42,531 bases of DNA from the IMG/VR virus record IMGVR_UViG_3300035698_000133, positions 1-42,531 of that record; one strand, written 5' to 3'. Positions 8,239-15,696 of the stretch are shown piece by piece; the stretch's first letter is position 1, and the number at the start of each line of letters is the position of its first letter. Under the pieces are notes generated by a model that searched no databases, was not told the DNA's origin, and saw only the letters and a program-made list of their open reading frames with translations. This stretch comes from a virus. The translations under genes were made by a program, and so were the position numbers.

Positions 8239-8272
8239 GGACGATAGTTCTCAACTACCTCAAATTAGGCAT
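8235..8272 (-). pseudogene. broken 5' end of gp44 left upstream of the endonuclease
   Basis: Directly after the gp45 stop the minus strand reads FEVVENYRP then TAA; the working gp44 has FLWTELYRP at its N-terminus. An ATG overlapping the gp45 end (8270-8272) gives ATG CCT AAT TTG; one lost T in the T-run would restore M-P-N-F-E-V-V-E-N-Y-R-P, a normal gp44 start. The homology ends where the endonuclease promoter hairpin begins. The sequence shows the match; calling it an old gp44 start is inference. Confidence 0.65.
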
Positions 8273-8927
8273 TGTAAGAAGATTCGGGTTCCAATGCAAT
8301 CCAATACTGCACACCAAGTTTAGTGTTAGTAAAGTGACTAATCTTCTTAGAGGACACTTCAACGTCATAAGAGCCGGGAATAAGTTTTAGGTTCTCAACC
8401 TTGAACCAGAACTTATAGTCAGCAGCAACATCACCAACATCCAGAGATGTCTCAAATGCGTTTGCAGTGCTGTTCTTCTTGTCAGTGACCATCAACTTAC
8501 CACCAGCAAGTGCCATATCAGGAACACCGACAACCGCAGCGGCCTTAGTAATTCTGTCAAGAGTCTCACTGGATAGTGCAAACATCAACTCAGTCGAGGG
8601 CATCGAAATCTCTTTAGATGGAGTCGTCACCACGGATGGGTCAGAGAACCAATATTTGAGAGATTCCGATGTTCCCTCTTCTGTGATAATAACAAAGTCA
8701 TTATTAAATTCTAAATCGGGTTTTCCGAATAGAGAGAGTGCCGATAGGAACTCATTCAAATCATAGATAGCAAAGTCACTGGGAAATTCCTCAGTAACAT
8801 CTGCCTTCGCTACAATGTTCTTCATTGCAGACATAGTGGAAAGACTAGAACCAGCCTTCACCATAAGGTTAGCGTTAATTGTAGAGAAGTTTTTCAGTAC
8901 GGAGATAGTTTCAGTAGATAGTTTCAT
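8265..8927 (-). CDS. gp45: sliding clamp gp45
   Basis: 220 aa (T4 gp45 is 228). Trimeric DNA sliding clamp; processivity factor for gp43 and, in T4, activator of late transcription by gp55/gp33. It matches T4 gp45 in the N-terminus (MKLSTETISVLKNFSTIN), in FAIYDLNEFLSALSLF, in the WFSDPSVVTTPSKEI segment and in the C-terminal VALEPES-like end. ATG at 8927 has GAAGGTG upstream and shares a base with the stop of a short upstream frame. Its 5' leader contains a small hairpin (8947-8965), and a rightward late promoter for the HNH gene lies just beyond. Confidence 0.97.
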   Translation of the reverse strand: MKLSTETISVLKNFSTINANLMVKAGSSLSTMSAMKNIVAKADVTEEFPSDFAIYDLNEFLSALSLFGKPDLEFNNDFVIITEEGTSESLKYWFSDPSVVTTPSKEISMPSTELMFALSSETLDRITKAAAVVGVPDMALAGGKLMVTDKKNSTANAFETSLDVGDVAADYKFWFKVENLKLIPGSYDVEVSSKKISHFTNTKLGVQYWIALEPESSYNA

Positions 8928-8946
8928 TATTTTTCACCTTCAATAT

Positions 8947-8965
8947 ATGACTTGTTAAAAGTCAT
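8947..8965 (-). repeat. hairpin in the gp45 leader
   Basis: ATGACTT (8947-8953) and AAGTCAT (8959-8965) form a perfect 7-bp stem with a 5-nt loop, about 20-40 nt upstream of the gp45 ATG. It could stabilise the leader or affect access to the ribosome-binding site; no function is shown. Confidence 0.5.
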
Positions 8966-8970
8966 ACTAT

Positions 8971-8978
8971 TATAAATA
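8971..8978 (+). promoter_or_regulatory. rightward late promoter TATAAATA for HNH gene
   Basis: Exact TATAAATA on the plus strand, 43 bp before the HNH start at 9022, on the strand opposite to all surrounding core genes. The expected start is near 8984, leaving a leader with AAGGAAG before the ATG. Confidence 0.75.
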
Positions 8979-9021
8979 GTTTTATCATTTAGTGTATTAA
9001 TACTAACACAAGGAAGAACAA

Positions 9022-9576
9022 ATGTCAAGTCACAAACACCATATAATTCCCCGTCATATGGGTGGTCTAAATCATTCATCAAACATAGTAGTCCTTTCCG
9101 TAGAAGAACACGCTGAAGCACACAGAAAACTATATGGAGAGCATGGTAAATGGCAAGACAAGTTTGCCGCTGATATGTTATCTGGGCAAATCAAAAGTGA
9201 TGATGTCCGTAGAGAGATTTGTAGAGCCAGAATGTTAAGTGATGATAATCCCAGTAAAAACCCAGAAACTATGAAGAAGATACTTGAATCTAGAAAATGG
9301 TATAAACCTTCCCAAGAAACAAAAGAAAAAATGTCTGTATCAATGAAGGGAAAGAAAAAATCAAATACTGATAATATGAACAAATCCAAACTCAAAACCT
9401 ACCTTGTGACAACGCCAGATGGGGAAGAACTAATCATAAACGATATGCCCAAGTTCTGTTCTACTAACAACCTACAAGCATCTCTGATGTATCAGGTTGC
9501 TAGTGGATACAATAATAGAAAAGCACATAAGAAGTTTAAGTGTCGCCTTCTTTATCATGAACAAACAGAGCAATAA
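9022..9576 (+). CDS. HNH homing endonuclease with NUMOD3-type repeats, rightward
   Basis: 184 aa. The N-terminal HNH nuclease box reads HKHHIIPRHMGG, then SNIVVLSVEEHAEAHRKLY, close to the start of the second HNH endonuclease in the window (37468-37992). Basic repeats of NUMOD3 type follow (PSQETKEKMSVSMKGKKK) with a C-terminal helical DNA-binding part. It runs against the surrounding operons, with its own TATAAATA promoter and AAGGAAG ribosome-binding site. Its 3' end overlaps the 3' end of the convergent DUF3310-like gene by 41 bp. Being antisense to read-through, it needs no sequestering hairpin, and none is seen. Confidence 0.88.
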   Translation: MSSHKHHIIPRHMGGLNHSSNIVVLSVEEHAEAHRKLYGEHGKWQDKFAADMLSGQIKSDDVRREICRARMLSDDNPSKNPETMKKILESRKWYKPSQETKEKMSVSMKGKKKSNTDNMNKSKLKTYLVTTPDGEELIINDMPKFCSTNNLQASLMYQVASGYNNRKAHKKFKCRLLYHEQTEQ

Positions 9577-9814
9577 TAGAATAATGAAGAATCTTGAGTA
9601 AATCATTTCTATTCTTTCCACCCTTTTTTCCATATCGTTGTGCATATTTCATGATGTTACCGATACAGAAACCTTCACCATGTCCACCATCGATGATGAA
9701 CTCTGTAGCTTGATATTTGTTCTTGCTATAGTGTTCATCATATGTCGAGTCGATGTATTTTTGAAGTTCAACAAGTGTCTTACCTTCATTATATTTGTAA
9801 TCATTCTTCGCCAT
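9536..9814 (-). CDS. DUF3310-like small phage protein
   Basis: 92 aa. The pattern FCIGNIMKYAQRYGKKGG followed by NDLLKILHYSIIAL resembles DUF3310 (SaV-like) proteins, found widely in phages near nucleotide-metabolism genes; no activity is firmly assigned. It starts at ATG 9814, overlapping the preceding oxygenase gene by 14 bp. Its last 41 bp are shared, in the opposite direction, with the HNH gene, so the present C-terminus (FVHDKEGDT) may have been altered by that insertion. Confidence 0.65.
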   Translation of the reverse strand: MAKNDYKYNEGKTLVELQKYIDSTYDEHYSKNKYQATEFIIDGGHGEGFCIGNIMKYAQRYGKKGGKNRNDLLKILHYSIIALFVHDKEGDT

Positions 9815-10415
9815 TATTAACCTTCATTTCATTAATAATATTTTTATAATATTTTGTGAGTTCACGGTGAGAAGTTTTAGCATCCAGAAAACTAAACCAT
9901 CCAGTAGCAATTGTTTTAGTTTGCGTTGGCGATATTACACCCCTATGTGTGTGGGTGAAATCTGTTGGCCAGATAGCAGTCAGCCCTCTTTTAGGTTTCA
10001 CTTGTTTGCCTTGATACAACCATTGAGTTTCACCACCATCCTCAACATCATTGAGGTATGTCATGAAGACAAGAGCCCTCTGATGTGTTAGATGAGTAGC
10101 ACGTTCACAATGCCAAGAAGGAAATCCTTCGCCTGGTTCATAGTGTTGAATAAGCCAAGGTTCGGCATATCCTATAGGAAAAGTAAAAGCATCATATTCT
10201 TTTCGATAACTTTCAACACACGATCCAAGGAAATTTAAATACTTCAAAATAGTAGTATTACTAGAGTTTGGCCAAACTACAACATCGGTTGATTCTTTAT
10301 CTCCACTGTCAGATAATCCACGCTGCTTATATTCAACACTATTGTCATAGTATTTGAGCATATCATCACATAATGATGTATCTTCCATCTGTATCATATG
10401 AATAAAATCGCTCAT
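9801..10415 (-). CDS. 2OG-Fe(II) oxygenase, prolyl 4-hydroxylase type
   Basis: 204 aa. Resembles phage prolyl 4-hydroxylase alpha-subunit proteins: LIQHYEPGEGFPSWHCE supplies the first His with Glu rather than Asp as the second metal ligand, YLNDVEDGGETQW is the typical strand motif, and FTHTHRGVI gives the distal His, followed by a Lys (TKTIATGWFSF) in the 2OG-binding position. Substrate unknown. ATG at 10415 overlaps the previous stop as ATGA, so it is paired with the second oxygenase just upstream; the two may act in sequence. Confidence 0.82.
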   Translation of the reverse strand: MSDFIHMIQMEDTSLCDDMLKYYDNSVEYKQRGLSDSGDKESTDVVVWPNSSNTTILKYLNFLGSCVESYRKEYDAFTFPIGYAEPWLIQHYEPGEGFPSWHCERATHLTHQRALVFMTYLNDVEDGGETQWLYQGKQVKPKRGLTAIWPTDFTHTHRGVISPTQTKTIATGWFSFLDAKTSHRELTKYYKNIINEMKVNNGEE

Positions 10416-11263
10416 TGCATCTCCACATTAATATTTGCAGAGAAAGTTCTACGTTCACCTTCACCAGCGAATGGCATAACAGCATGACGCAACCAAGCAG
10501 GAAATATAATCATAGTTCCAACTTCTGGTTTGACATATTCTTCTGTGATAGGACGAAGCATATTAACATCACGCATACCGTTTACACCCCAACACAAATA
10601 AGTAAATCCATCAACAGCACCACTTGCACCATTGAGTCCTTGAAACCCCGGCGTGACACCAGCAGCAATCATTTCCTCAGATGGAAGGTTAATAGCTTCA
10701 ATCTGAGGGGGAACCTTTAGAAAGAGAATGCAAGACAGGCCCATAAAACTACGAGTGCCATGATCATGCAGAGGATTATAATCACCGGCATAACTATGAA
10801 CAGTCCACATAGTTTGAATATCAGTCTTTATTTCTTTATCATCATCACCAGTATCGGCCAGAGTCTGTTTAATATATGTTTTAGCAAGTTGATTAAGAAC
10901 ATCAGCAAACTGCTCTCCAACTCCATAATTATGAGGAAATAACCATTGAGCAGATTTTTCATTTTGATTAATTTGGCCAACTAATCCACCTGACAAGTCT
11001 TGACCAGCAGGAACAATTACGTCATCGATATGTTGATTCAACTCATCAACAATATTTAACGGAATTTCAGCTCTCATAATATTGACTGCTAACTTATTAC
11101 GCATTGAAACCGAAATACCAGTACTAATATTTTCTACTTCTTCTTCAGAAGGTTTTTCTACAAAATCGTATTCTATAGAGGGATTAACCATTGACTTTGC
11201 TTCCGGGCTGTTTGGATCAACGAATCCGGGATCACCCACCATTCCTGTTGTAAAAGTTACCAT
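10412..11263 (-). CDS. 2OG-Fe(II) oxygenase (PF13759-like)
   Basis: 283 aa from the ATG at 11263, chosen over an in-frame GTG at 11278 because GGAG sits 9 nt before that ATG. The metal site is YNPLHDHG (H-x-H variant) with the distal His in PAWLRHAVMPF, followed by EGERRTFSANINVE, typical of the 'putative 2OG-Fe(II) oxygenase' family frequent in marine T4-like phages. Substrate unknown. It is first in a three-gene unit ending in the DUF3310-like gene and has its own early promoter, whose -35 box lies in the loop of the hsp20 terminator. Confidence 0.82.
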   Translation of the reverse strand: MVTFTTGMVGDPGFVDPNSPEAKSMVNPSIEYDFVEKPSEEEVENISTGISVSMRNKLAVNIMRAEIPLNIVDELNQHIDDVIVPAGQDLSGGLVGQINQNEKSAQWLFPHNYGVGEQFADVLNQLAKTYIKQTLADTGDDDKEIKTDIQTMWTVHSYAGDYNPLHDHGTRSFMGLSCILFLKVPPQIEAINLPSEEMIAAGVTPGFQGLNGASGAVDGFTYLCWGVNGMRDVNMLRPITEEYVKPEVGTMIIFPAWLRHAVMPFAGEGERRTFSANINVEMQ

Positions 11264-11298
11264 ATTATAAATCTCCACTATTAAATTTCATTCTTATA

Positions 11299-11327
11299 AT
11301 AATACACGAAAGGGGTCTAAAAGTCAA
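11299..11327 (-). promoter_or_regulatory. early promoter overlapping a terminator
   Basis: Minus strand TTGACT (11322-11327), 17-bp spacer, TATTAT (11299-11304). The -35 box covers part of the loop and base of the terminator hairpin and the spacer contains one whole terminator arm. Confidence 0.65.
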
Positions 11328-11338
11328 GACCCCTTTCG
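11307..11338 (-). terminator. intrinsic terminator after hsp20
   Basis: Perfect 12-bp stem (CGAAAGGGGTCT with its complement) and an 8-nt loop, 15 bp after the hsp20 stop. The flank after the stem (TGTATTATTATAAG) is AT-rich but not a pure T-run. Confidence 0.75.
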
Positions 11339-11352
11339 CTACTATTTCAAAA

Positions 11353-11793
11353 TTATTTGATTGTAATTTTGCGAGGTTTCTTCTCCTCTGGAACAATACG
11401 CTCAAGGTTAATGTTGAGCATACCATTTTCGAGGGAAGCATCGTTCACCACAATGTCATCTGCAAGGGTGAATTTCCGATTGAACTTACGATATGAGATT
11501 CCACGATAAATGTTGGAATCATTTTCATCATTATCTTTGATAGAACGAACCGTAAGCAAACCTTCTGCTACTTCGATTTCAATATCATCCTTTGAAAAAC
11601 CCGCCAAGGCCATTTCGATGGCATAAGTATATTCACCCCCTTTACGGATGTTATATGGCGGGAACCCTGTTGACGCTGCATTATTTGTAGCGTATGCGTT
11701 AAGTTGATCAAAGACCCGATCAAATCCTACGGCGTAGGGTGTAAGTTGGTTGATATTGTCGAATAGACTTAGTGTTTTCACATTTGTAACCAT
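11353..11793 (-). CDS. hsp20: small heat-shock protein Hsp20
   Basis: 146 aa alpha-crystallin-type chaperone, a common gene of marine T4-like phages. The core reads YNIRKGGEYTYAIEMALAGF, then DDIEIEVAEGLLTVRS, then FNRKFTLADDIVV and the closing GMLNINLERIVPEE motif (usual G-x-L); a basic I-T-I-type end (KITIK) follows. It holds unfolding proteins in soluble form and may help head or tail assembly. ATG at 11793 has AAGGAG at good distance. It lies between the cobS terminator and its own strong terminator, so it is probably a single-gene transcript. Confidence 0.93.
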   Translation of the reverse strand: MVTNVKTLSLFDNINQLTPYAVGFDRVFDQLNAYATNNAASTGFPPYNIRKGGEYTYAIEMALAGFSKDDIEIEVAEGLLTVRSIKDNDENDSNIYRGISYRKFNRKFTLADDIVVNDASLENGMLNINLERIVPEEKKPRKITIK

Positions 11794-11853
11794 TTTGCTA
11801 TCTCCTTATAAAAAGCAAGATTAAACGATGGACCCTTAATGGCATCCACCTAT

Positions 11854-11861
11854 TATATATA
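11854..11861 (-). promoter_or_regulatory. possible late promoter TATATATA for hsp20
   Basis: TATATATA directly follows the cobS terminator stem. It differs by one base from the T4 late consensus, and the same variant precedes the HNH gene at 34541. No other promoter for hsp20 is evident. Confidence 0.35.
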
Positions 11862-11888
11862 GGGATTGAAACATCATATTTCAACCCC
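11862..11888 (-). terminator. intrinsic terminator-like hairpin after cobS
   Basis: On the minus strand GGGGTTGAAA pairs with TTTCAATCCC (one G-U pair) around a 7-nt loop, 14 bp after the cobS stop, followed by TATATATAAT. Confidence 0.6.
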
Positions 11889-11902
11889 CAACATAATCTT
11901 TT

Positions 11903-13063
11903 TTAGAACGGGGGAGCTTCGGCTGGTGATCCAGCGTCAACTACGCTTTCTACTTCACCTTCACCAGTGATAATACCCGCATCAATCTTGGTGTAGAGGT
12001 CAAGGAATGAAACCTTTGTATCCTCATCAAACCGTGCGACACAGAGTTCGATGGCCTGCATCTTGTCACCAAAGATGGCGAACGCTTTCACAATGTGATC
12101 CAGACGGCGAGTAGAGATGACTTCATCAACACCACCATCGTAGAAGGTCTTGCGAATAACGTCAGCCCACGTTACGAGGTTCTTGGCGAACTCATCATCA
12201 TCAACACCATACTTCTTCATGGCACCCTTAACGATTTTGGTTTCAACCGCAACCGAAGCGTAGGGCTGTTCCATCGTGATCGCAAAGCGTTCAAGGAACG
12301 CTTCATTGAGAATGTTAGTTCCAATGAACCGTCCATCATCTGAACCCTTGCCTTTAGTGTTGGCAGTGGCCATGACGTTGAAACCCGCTTTAGGCGTGAC
12401 CCACTTGTTAATCTTCTTGAGGTAAACACCTTTACCCTCAAGGACAGGCTGCAAGCAGAGCAACTTGTTCGAACCTAGATCACACTCATCAAGGAGCAAT
12501 GTGCAACCACGTTCCATCGCTTCGATCACAGGACCGGGAACGAACTTGGTTTCACCGCTCACAAGGCGGAAACCACCAAGCAGATCATCCTCATCAGTTT
12601 CGATGGTGATGTTGACCCGGATCAGTTCCTTATTGAGTTTGGCACAAACTTCTTCAACCATCAGGGTCTTGCCGTTACCAGACAGGCCAGTGATGAAGAT
12701 AGGATAGAACATCCCAGACTTGACAACTTTCTCAATCAGGGAGAAATTGCCCCAAGGCACGAAGCCTTCGAACTTAGCGGGAACGAGATTCTGTCTTTCC
12801 ATATTTGTTGCAACCAGATTTACCATTGTCGCCTCTGCACCAGCAGGAGCAGCAGTGACAGGAGCAGCAACATTGCCACCCTCACTAGGTAATTTATACG
12901 CATTGTAACCAACGCTAAAATCATCACCCTTAAACCATGTCGGGAACGGCACACCGGCCTTCTCAGCAGCAGCGGTCTTCTCCGCTTTGGTAATAACGGC
13001 ACCTTCACCGAACATTTCGGTAGCAGTGTCAACGAAGAGTTTCTTACGAGGGGATAGGTACAT
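11903..13063 (-). CDS. cobS: CobS-like MoxR-type AAA+ ATPase
   Basis: 386 aa from ATG 13063. A GTG at 13090 is in frame but lies at the predicted transcription start, so it is less likely. Walker A FITGLSGNGKTLMVEE, Walker B CTLLLDECDLGS and a sensor region VMATANTKGKG. In bacteria CobS is the ATPase of aerobic cobaltochelatase; phage versions are a common marine T4-like gene and may serve another MoxR-type remodelling role. It is paired with the CobT-like VWA protein upstream, the usual partner arrangement, but has its own early promoter. The N-terminus (LSPRKKLFVDTATEMFG) is the phage-type leader. Confidence 0.88.
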   Translation of the reverse strand: MYLSPRKKLFVDTATEMFGEGAVITKAEKTAAAEKAGVPFPTWFKGDDFSVGYNAYKLPSEGGNVAAPVTAAPAGAEATMVNLVATNMERQNLVPAKFEGFVPWGNFSLIEKVVKSGMFYPIFITGLSGNGKTLMVEEVCAKLNKELIRVNITIETDEDDLLGGFRLVSGETKFVPGPVIEAMERGCTLLLDECDLGSNKLLCLQPVLEGKGVYLKKINKWVTPKAGFNVMATANTKGKGSDDGRFIGTNILNEAFLERFAITMEQPYASVAVETKIVKGAMKKYGVDDDEFAKNLVTWADVIRKTFYDGGVDEVISTRRLDHIVKAFAIFGDKMQAIELCVARFDEDTKVSFLDLYTKIDAGIITGEGEVESVVDAGSPAEAPPF

Positions 13064-13098
13064 ATTCAATCTTTCTGTTTGTTTTCTCACTATAACTA

Positions 13099-13127
13099 AC
13101 TATACCATACGCAATAGGATTTGTCAA
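13099..13127 (-). promoter_or_regulatory. early promoter for cobS
   Basis: TTGACA (13122-13127), 17 bp, TATAGT (13099-13104) on the minus strand. Nearly perfect sigma-70 match, with a start expected near 13092. Confidence 0.8.
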
Positions 13128-13190
13128 AGGAATAATGACCCCTGATGTCGTTTTTTGATATTAGGTGTAAAGTGTGACATTTTTATCACA
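13118..13190 (-). repeat. upstream promoter module, copy A, with TGTGA-N8-TCACA dyad
   Basis: About 73 bp upstream of and including the cobS -35 box is repeated before the 51-aa gene (15689-15760). Both copies share CATTATTCCTTTGAC, ACGACAT and a dyad TGTGA-N8-TCACA (13173-13190) whose inner edge is about 45 bp upstream of the -35 box. The dyad resembles a CRP-family site but has a spacer of 8 rather than 6. Confidence 0.7.
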
Positions 13191-13221
13191 GGGCGTGGGC
13201 GTGACAGTAATTTTTCAACCA

Positions 13222-15435
13222 CTATGCCACCAACTTCACAAATTTATTGAGTAGGACACGGGAATCAACCTTACCCTTCATGGACTTACCAAAGGCAGTC
13301 TTCAGTTTTGACTTCGAAGCACCAATCAGATCGTCGCTCAAACCATCGTTCTCGACCATCATACCCTTCGCAGGAAGGACATACATCTCATCATAGCCCT
13401 TAGATGCGATAGCAAGGAACTTGTTTTTGTTGATGAACCGAACCTGCTCCATGATTTTATCCATAGTCATATCATTCTGTAGAGAATAAAGAGTGCGCTT
13501 GTCAACCCGGCCTGAGCGACCAGAACCCGCAATGTAGAACCCGATCAGGTTCATATCAGGAACACGGTCTTTGAGAATACGAAGCAAACCATCAGTCACA
13601 TCATAACCATTAACTTCATAGGACTTCAAGGTCTTGGGGTCAGTGATCATAATCTTACCACGAATGTCGTCAATGACCTTATCGTGTTCACCAGTATCAC
13701 GATTTAAGCGATAATCGTAAACACCCGGCAGCCGGTTTGAGGCACCGTCAGTCAGGAAAATCGTGTTGACTTTCTGAACACCAGTTTCACGTTTGAACTT
13801 GGGAACGATTTCCATCATTGCAACGATTGCATCATTCAACGGAGTGCCACCCAAATCAAGAAATCCGGGGAAGGTAGGACGAAGTGCAAAACTACCAGTA
13901 TCAGTGTAGTATGAAGGGATCATCCAGAGAACTTCCATCATTGCAATTTCATCCTTAACGGACATTTTGCTAGAGAAGAAATTCAACAGTTTGAAATTAT
14001 TCAGAACAAGGTCACCCGCCTTGAAATCTGGCATTTTTTCACAATCAGCATAATAATTGGGAGATAGGGCTCGATTATCGCTGAACGCATAGACTTCAAA
14101 AGGAATCTGTGTCCGGCGGCAGAACCAAATCAGGTTGTACAGCTGGGACAAAGTACCTTTCAGATTGTCATACATGGAACCGCTCCAATCGACAACCATC
14201 ACCATGCCGTGGTTTGTAGCACCGGGCAGGGTGGTGACTTTCTTGAAGAGGTCTTCATTGTATTTGTAAGTGTGTAACCGTCCCATGTCGAGCGAACCCG
14301 TCTTGGAAACAGAAGCACGGGCATACTGGTCAGCAGCCTTCTTCATCTCAAATTCTTTGACCATGTAACCAACGGTCTTTTTAGAATCATCCTTGATCGC
14401 TGCAACTTCTGCCTTCTTCGCATTGACCCAATCAGTATAGTCTGAGTTATTATAGTGAGCAGTTGCCCGTTCCACAATTACAGAGAAGGGTATAATCAGG
14501 TTTTCTTTAAGAGCAGGGATGCGGCCGTAGGTTCGAACAGCTGCGTTTTTATCAACCAGCATTTCACCAGCATTGTTCGCATCAGTATCGGTTTCTGCCT
14601 TGGGCGGTCCACCTCGGCCAGTAGACTCTACACCACCTTCTTCGGTAGTTTCGCCAGTTTCAGTTTCGGGATTGGCATCATCACCATCATTGGGAACATC
14701 ATCAGTCCCACCAGTAGGAGCATCATTTCCATTTTCATCACCTTTATCATCGGTAGGGGCATCACCCCCACCAGTTTCTTCACCATCGTCACCAGCAGAA
14801 CCATCGCCCTCACCAGTTTCGCCTTCTTCACCTTCACCAGACTTACCGTTAGGATCAATCATGGTTTTCTCGTCATCACCACCTTCTTCTGGGGCGTTCT
14901 CTGCCATCCAAGCGTAGAGCTCTTCAGAGAGATTAAGAACGTCATCAGGAGTCTTGGTTTTTGCAACCCGCTTGACCCAGACCATTTCTTCCTCAGAAAA
15001 ATCAACCTTCTGCTTCTTGAAGAACAGGTTGATCCGATCAATCAGGTTCAACTCAGAAACTTCCTTGTCGGCAATACCAAAGAAATCCTTGGCGGTCAAA
15101 TCATTATATCCCCGATTGAAAACCGCAACAGAGCCGGGATAACGGTCCTGCACCATCCGTTCAATACGGGCATCTTCAACGATATTCACAAAAGAGTGAT
15201 TAATCTTACGAACCGCAGCACTCTCTAGCATGTCGAGAGGCGTCCAGAGTGCGTGAGCAATCTCATGGCAAACCATCAGGTCATAGATATCTTTGGTCAT
15301 CTCCTCATCCTTCCAGATGGGCAGACCCAGTTCCCGTGACTTGGGATTGAAATATGCCGTGTCCATCTTCTTGTGGACAACGAAGATATCCTCTTCAGCG
15401 AGGAGTTTTGCGAGTGTCGATTTATTTTTCATCAT
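13222..15435 (-). CDS. cobT: CobT-like VWA protein with acidic linker and HEIAH motif
   Basis: 737 aa. The N-terminal part has a zinc-peptidase-like HEIAH box (residues 57-61, in MVCHEIAHALWTP). A long Asp/Glu/Gly/Thr-rich linker occupies about residues 180-300. The C-terminal part is a von Willebrand A domain with MIDAS VVDWSGSMYDN, then GGTPLNDAIVAM and IFLTDGASN. CobT is the metallochelatase partner of CobS in bacteria; MoxR/VWA pairs also act as chaperones. Two ATGs in tandem (15435 and 15432) lie 5 nt after the -10 box, with AAGGT between, so the leader is extremely short or absent. A 257-codon open frame on the opposite strand is a by-product of the linker repeats. Confidence 0.85.
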   Translation of the reverse strand: MMKNKSTLAKLLAEEDIFVVHKKMDTAYFNPKSRELGLPIWKDEEMTKDIYDLMVCHEIAHALWTPLDMLESAAVRKINHSFVNIVEDARIERMVQDRYPGSVAVFNRGYNDLTAKDFFGIADKEVSELNLIDRINLFFKKQKVDFSEEEMVWVKRVAKTKTPDDVLNLSEELYAWMAENAPEEGGDDEKTMIDPNGKSGEGEEGETGEGDGSAGDDGEETGGGDAPTDDKGDENGNDAPTGGTDDVPNDGDDANPETETGETTEEGGVESTGRGGPPKAETDTDANNAGEMLVDKNAAVRTYGRIPALKENLIIPFSVIVERATAHYNNSDYTDWVNAKKAEVAAIKDDSKKTVGYMVKEFEMKKAADQYARASVSKTGSLDMGRLHTYKYNEDLFKKVTTLPGATNHGMVMVVDWSGSMYDNLKGTLSQLYNLIWFCRRTQIPFEVYAFSDNRALSPNYYADCEKMPDFKAGDLVLNNFKLLNFFSSKMSVKDEIAMMEVLWMIPSYYTDTGSFALRPTFPGFLDLGGTPLNDAIVAMMEIVPKFKRETGVQKVNTIFLTDGASNRLPGVYDYRLNRDTGEHDKVIDDIRGKIMITDPKTLKSYEVNGYDVTDGLLRILKDRVPDMNLIGFYIAGSGRSGRVDKRTLYSLQNDMTMDKIMEQVRFINKNKFLAIASKGYDEMYVLPAKGMMVENDGLSDDLIGASKSKLKTAFGKSMKGKVDSRVLLNKFVKLVA

Positions 15436-15440
15436 ACCTT

Positions 15441-15469
15441 ACATTACCATACGAAAGAGGTTTTGTCAA
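15441..15469 (-). promoter_or_regulatory. early promoter for cobT
   Basis: TTGACA (15464-15469), 17 bp, TAATGT (15441-15446). The sequence after the -10 box, AAGGTATGAT, recurs at the next promoter upstream (15668-15696). Confidence 0.75.
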
Positions 15470-15482
15470 CAAGAATCTTAGC

Positions 15483-15638
15483 CTAGTTCCAAATTAATTC
15501 GCCAGTGACATTCGGAGTCTTCACAACGTATCCAAAGAAGAAACCTTTTGCTTCCTTGGCAGTCTCAAATTTCTTCTCGAAATTGATCTTACCATACAAC
15601 TTGTATTTGACGGTATATCCTCGTGTTTTCTTAGTCAT
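15483..15638 (-). CDS. 51-aa basic protein, unknown
   Basis: Short gene of 51 codons beginning MTKKTRGYTVKYKLYGKI and ending NVTGELIWN. It is rich in Lys, Phe and Tyr with alternating hydrophobic residues, suggesting a small beta-sheet protein. AAGGAAA lies 8-9 nt before the ATG and a full early promoter with an upstream dyad precedes it, which argues that it is real. It is likely expressed on infection like other small early host-takeover genes. No family is recognised. Confidence 0.7.
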   Translation of the reverse strand: MTKKTRGYTVKYKLYGKINFEKKFETAKEAKGFFFGYVVKTPNVTGELIWN

Positions 15639-15667
15639 CTCTATTTCCTTATTTCTTATCATACCTT

Positions 15668-15696
15668 ACAGTAACATACTGAGTAGGATAAGTCAA
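15668..15696 (-). promoter_or_regulatory. early promoter for 51-aa gene
   Basis: TTGACT (15691-15696), 17 bp, TACTGT (15668-15673), followed by AAGGTATGAT. It lies in module copy B. Confidence 0.7.

Noticed and set aside
8927-9121. 64-codon minus frame ending in TAATG at the gp45 start
   Set aside because: It is mostly antisense to the HNH gene. The last 12 codons (MTFNKSYIEGEK) might matter for coupling to gp45, but no homology was found.
13173-13190. Classical CRP binding site
   Set aside because: The half-sites fit TGTGA/TCACA, but the spacer is 8 rather than 6 bp, so only a generic dyad is claimed.
14455-15228. 257-codon open frame on the plus strand
   Set aside because: It is antisense to cobT, with no ribosome-binding site. 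The openness comes from the repetitive Asp/Glu/Gly linker of cobT.
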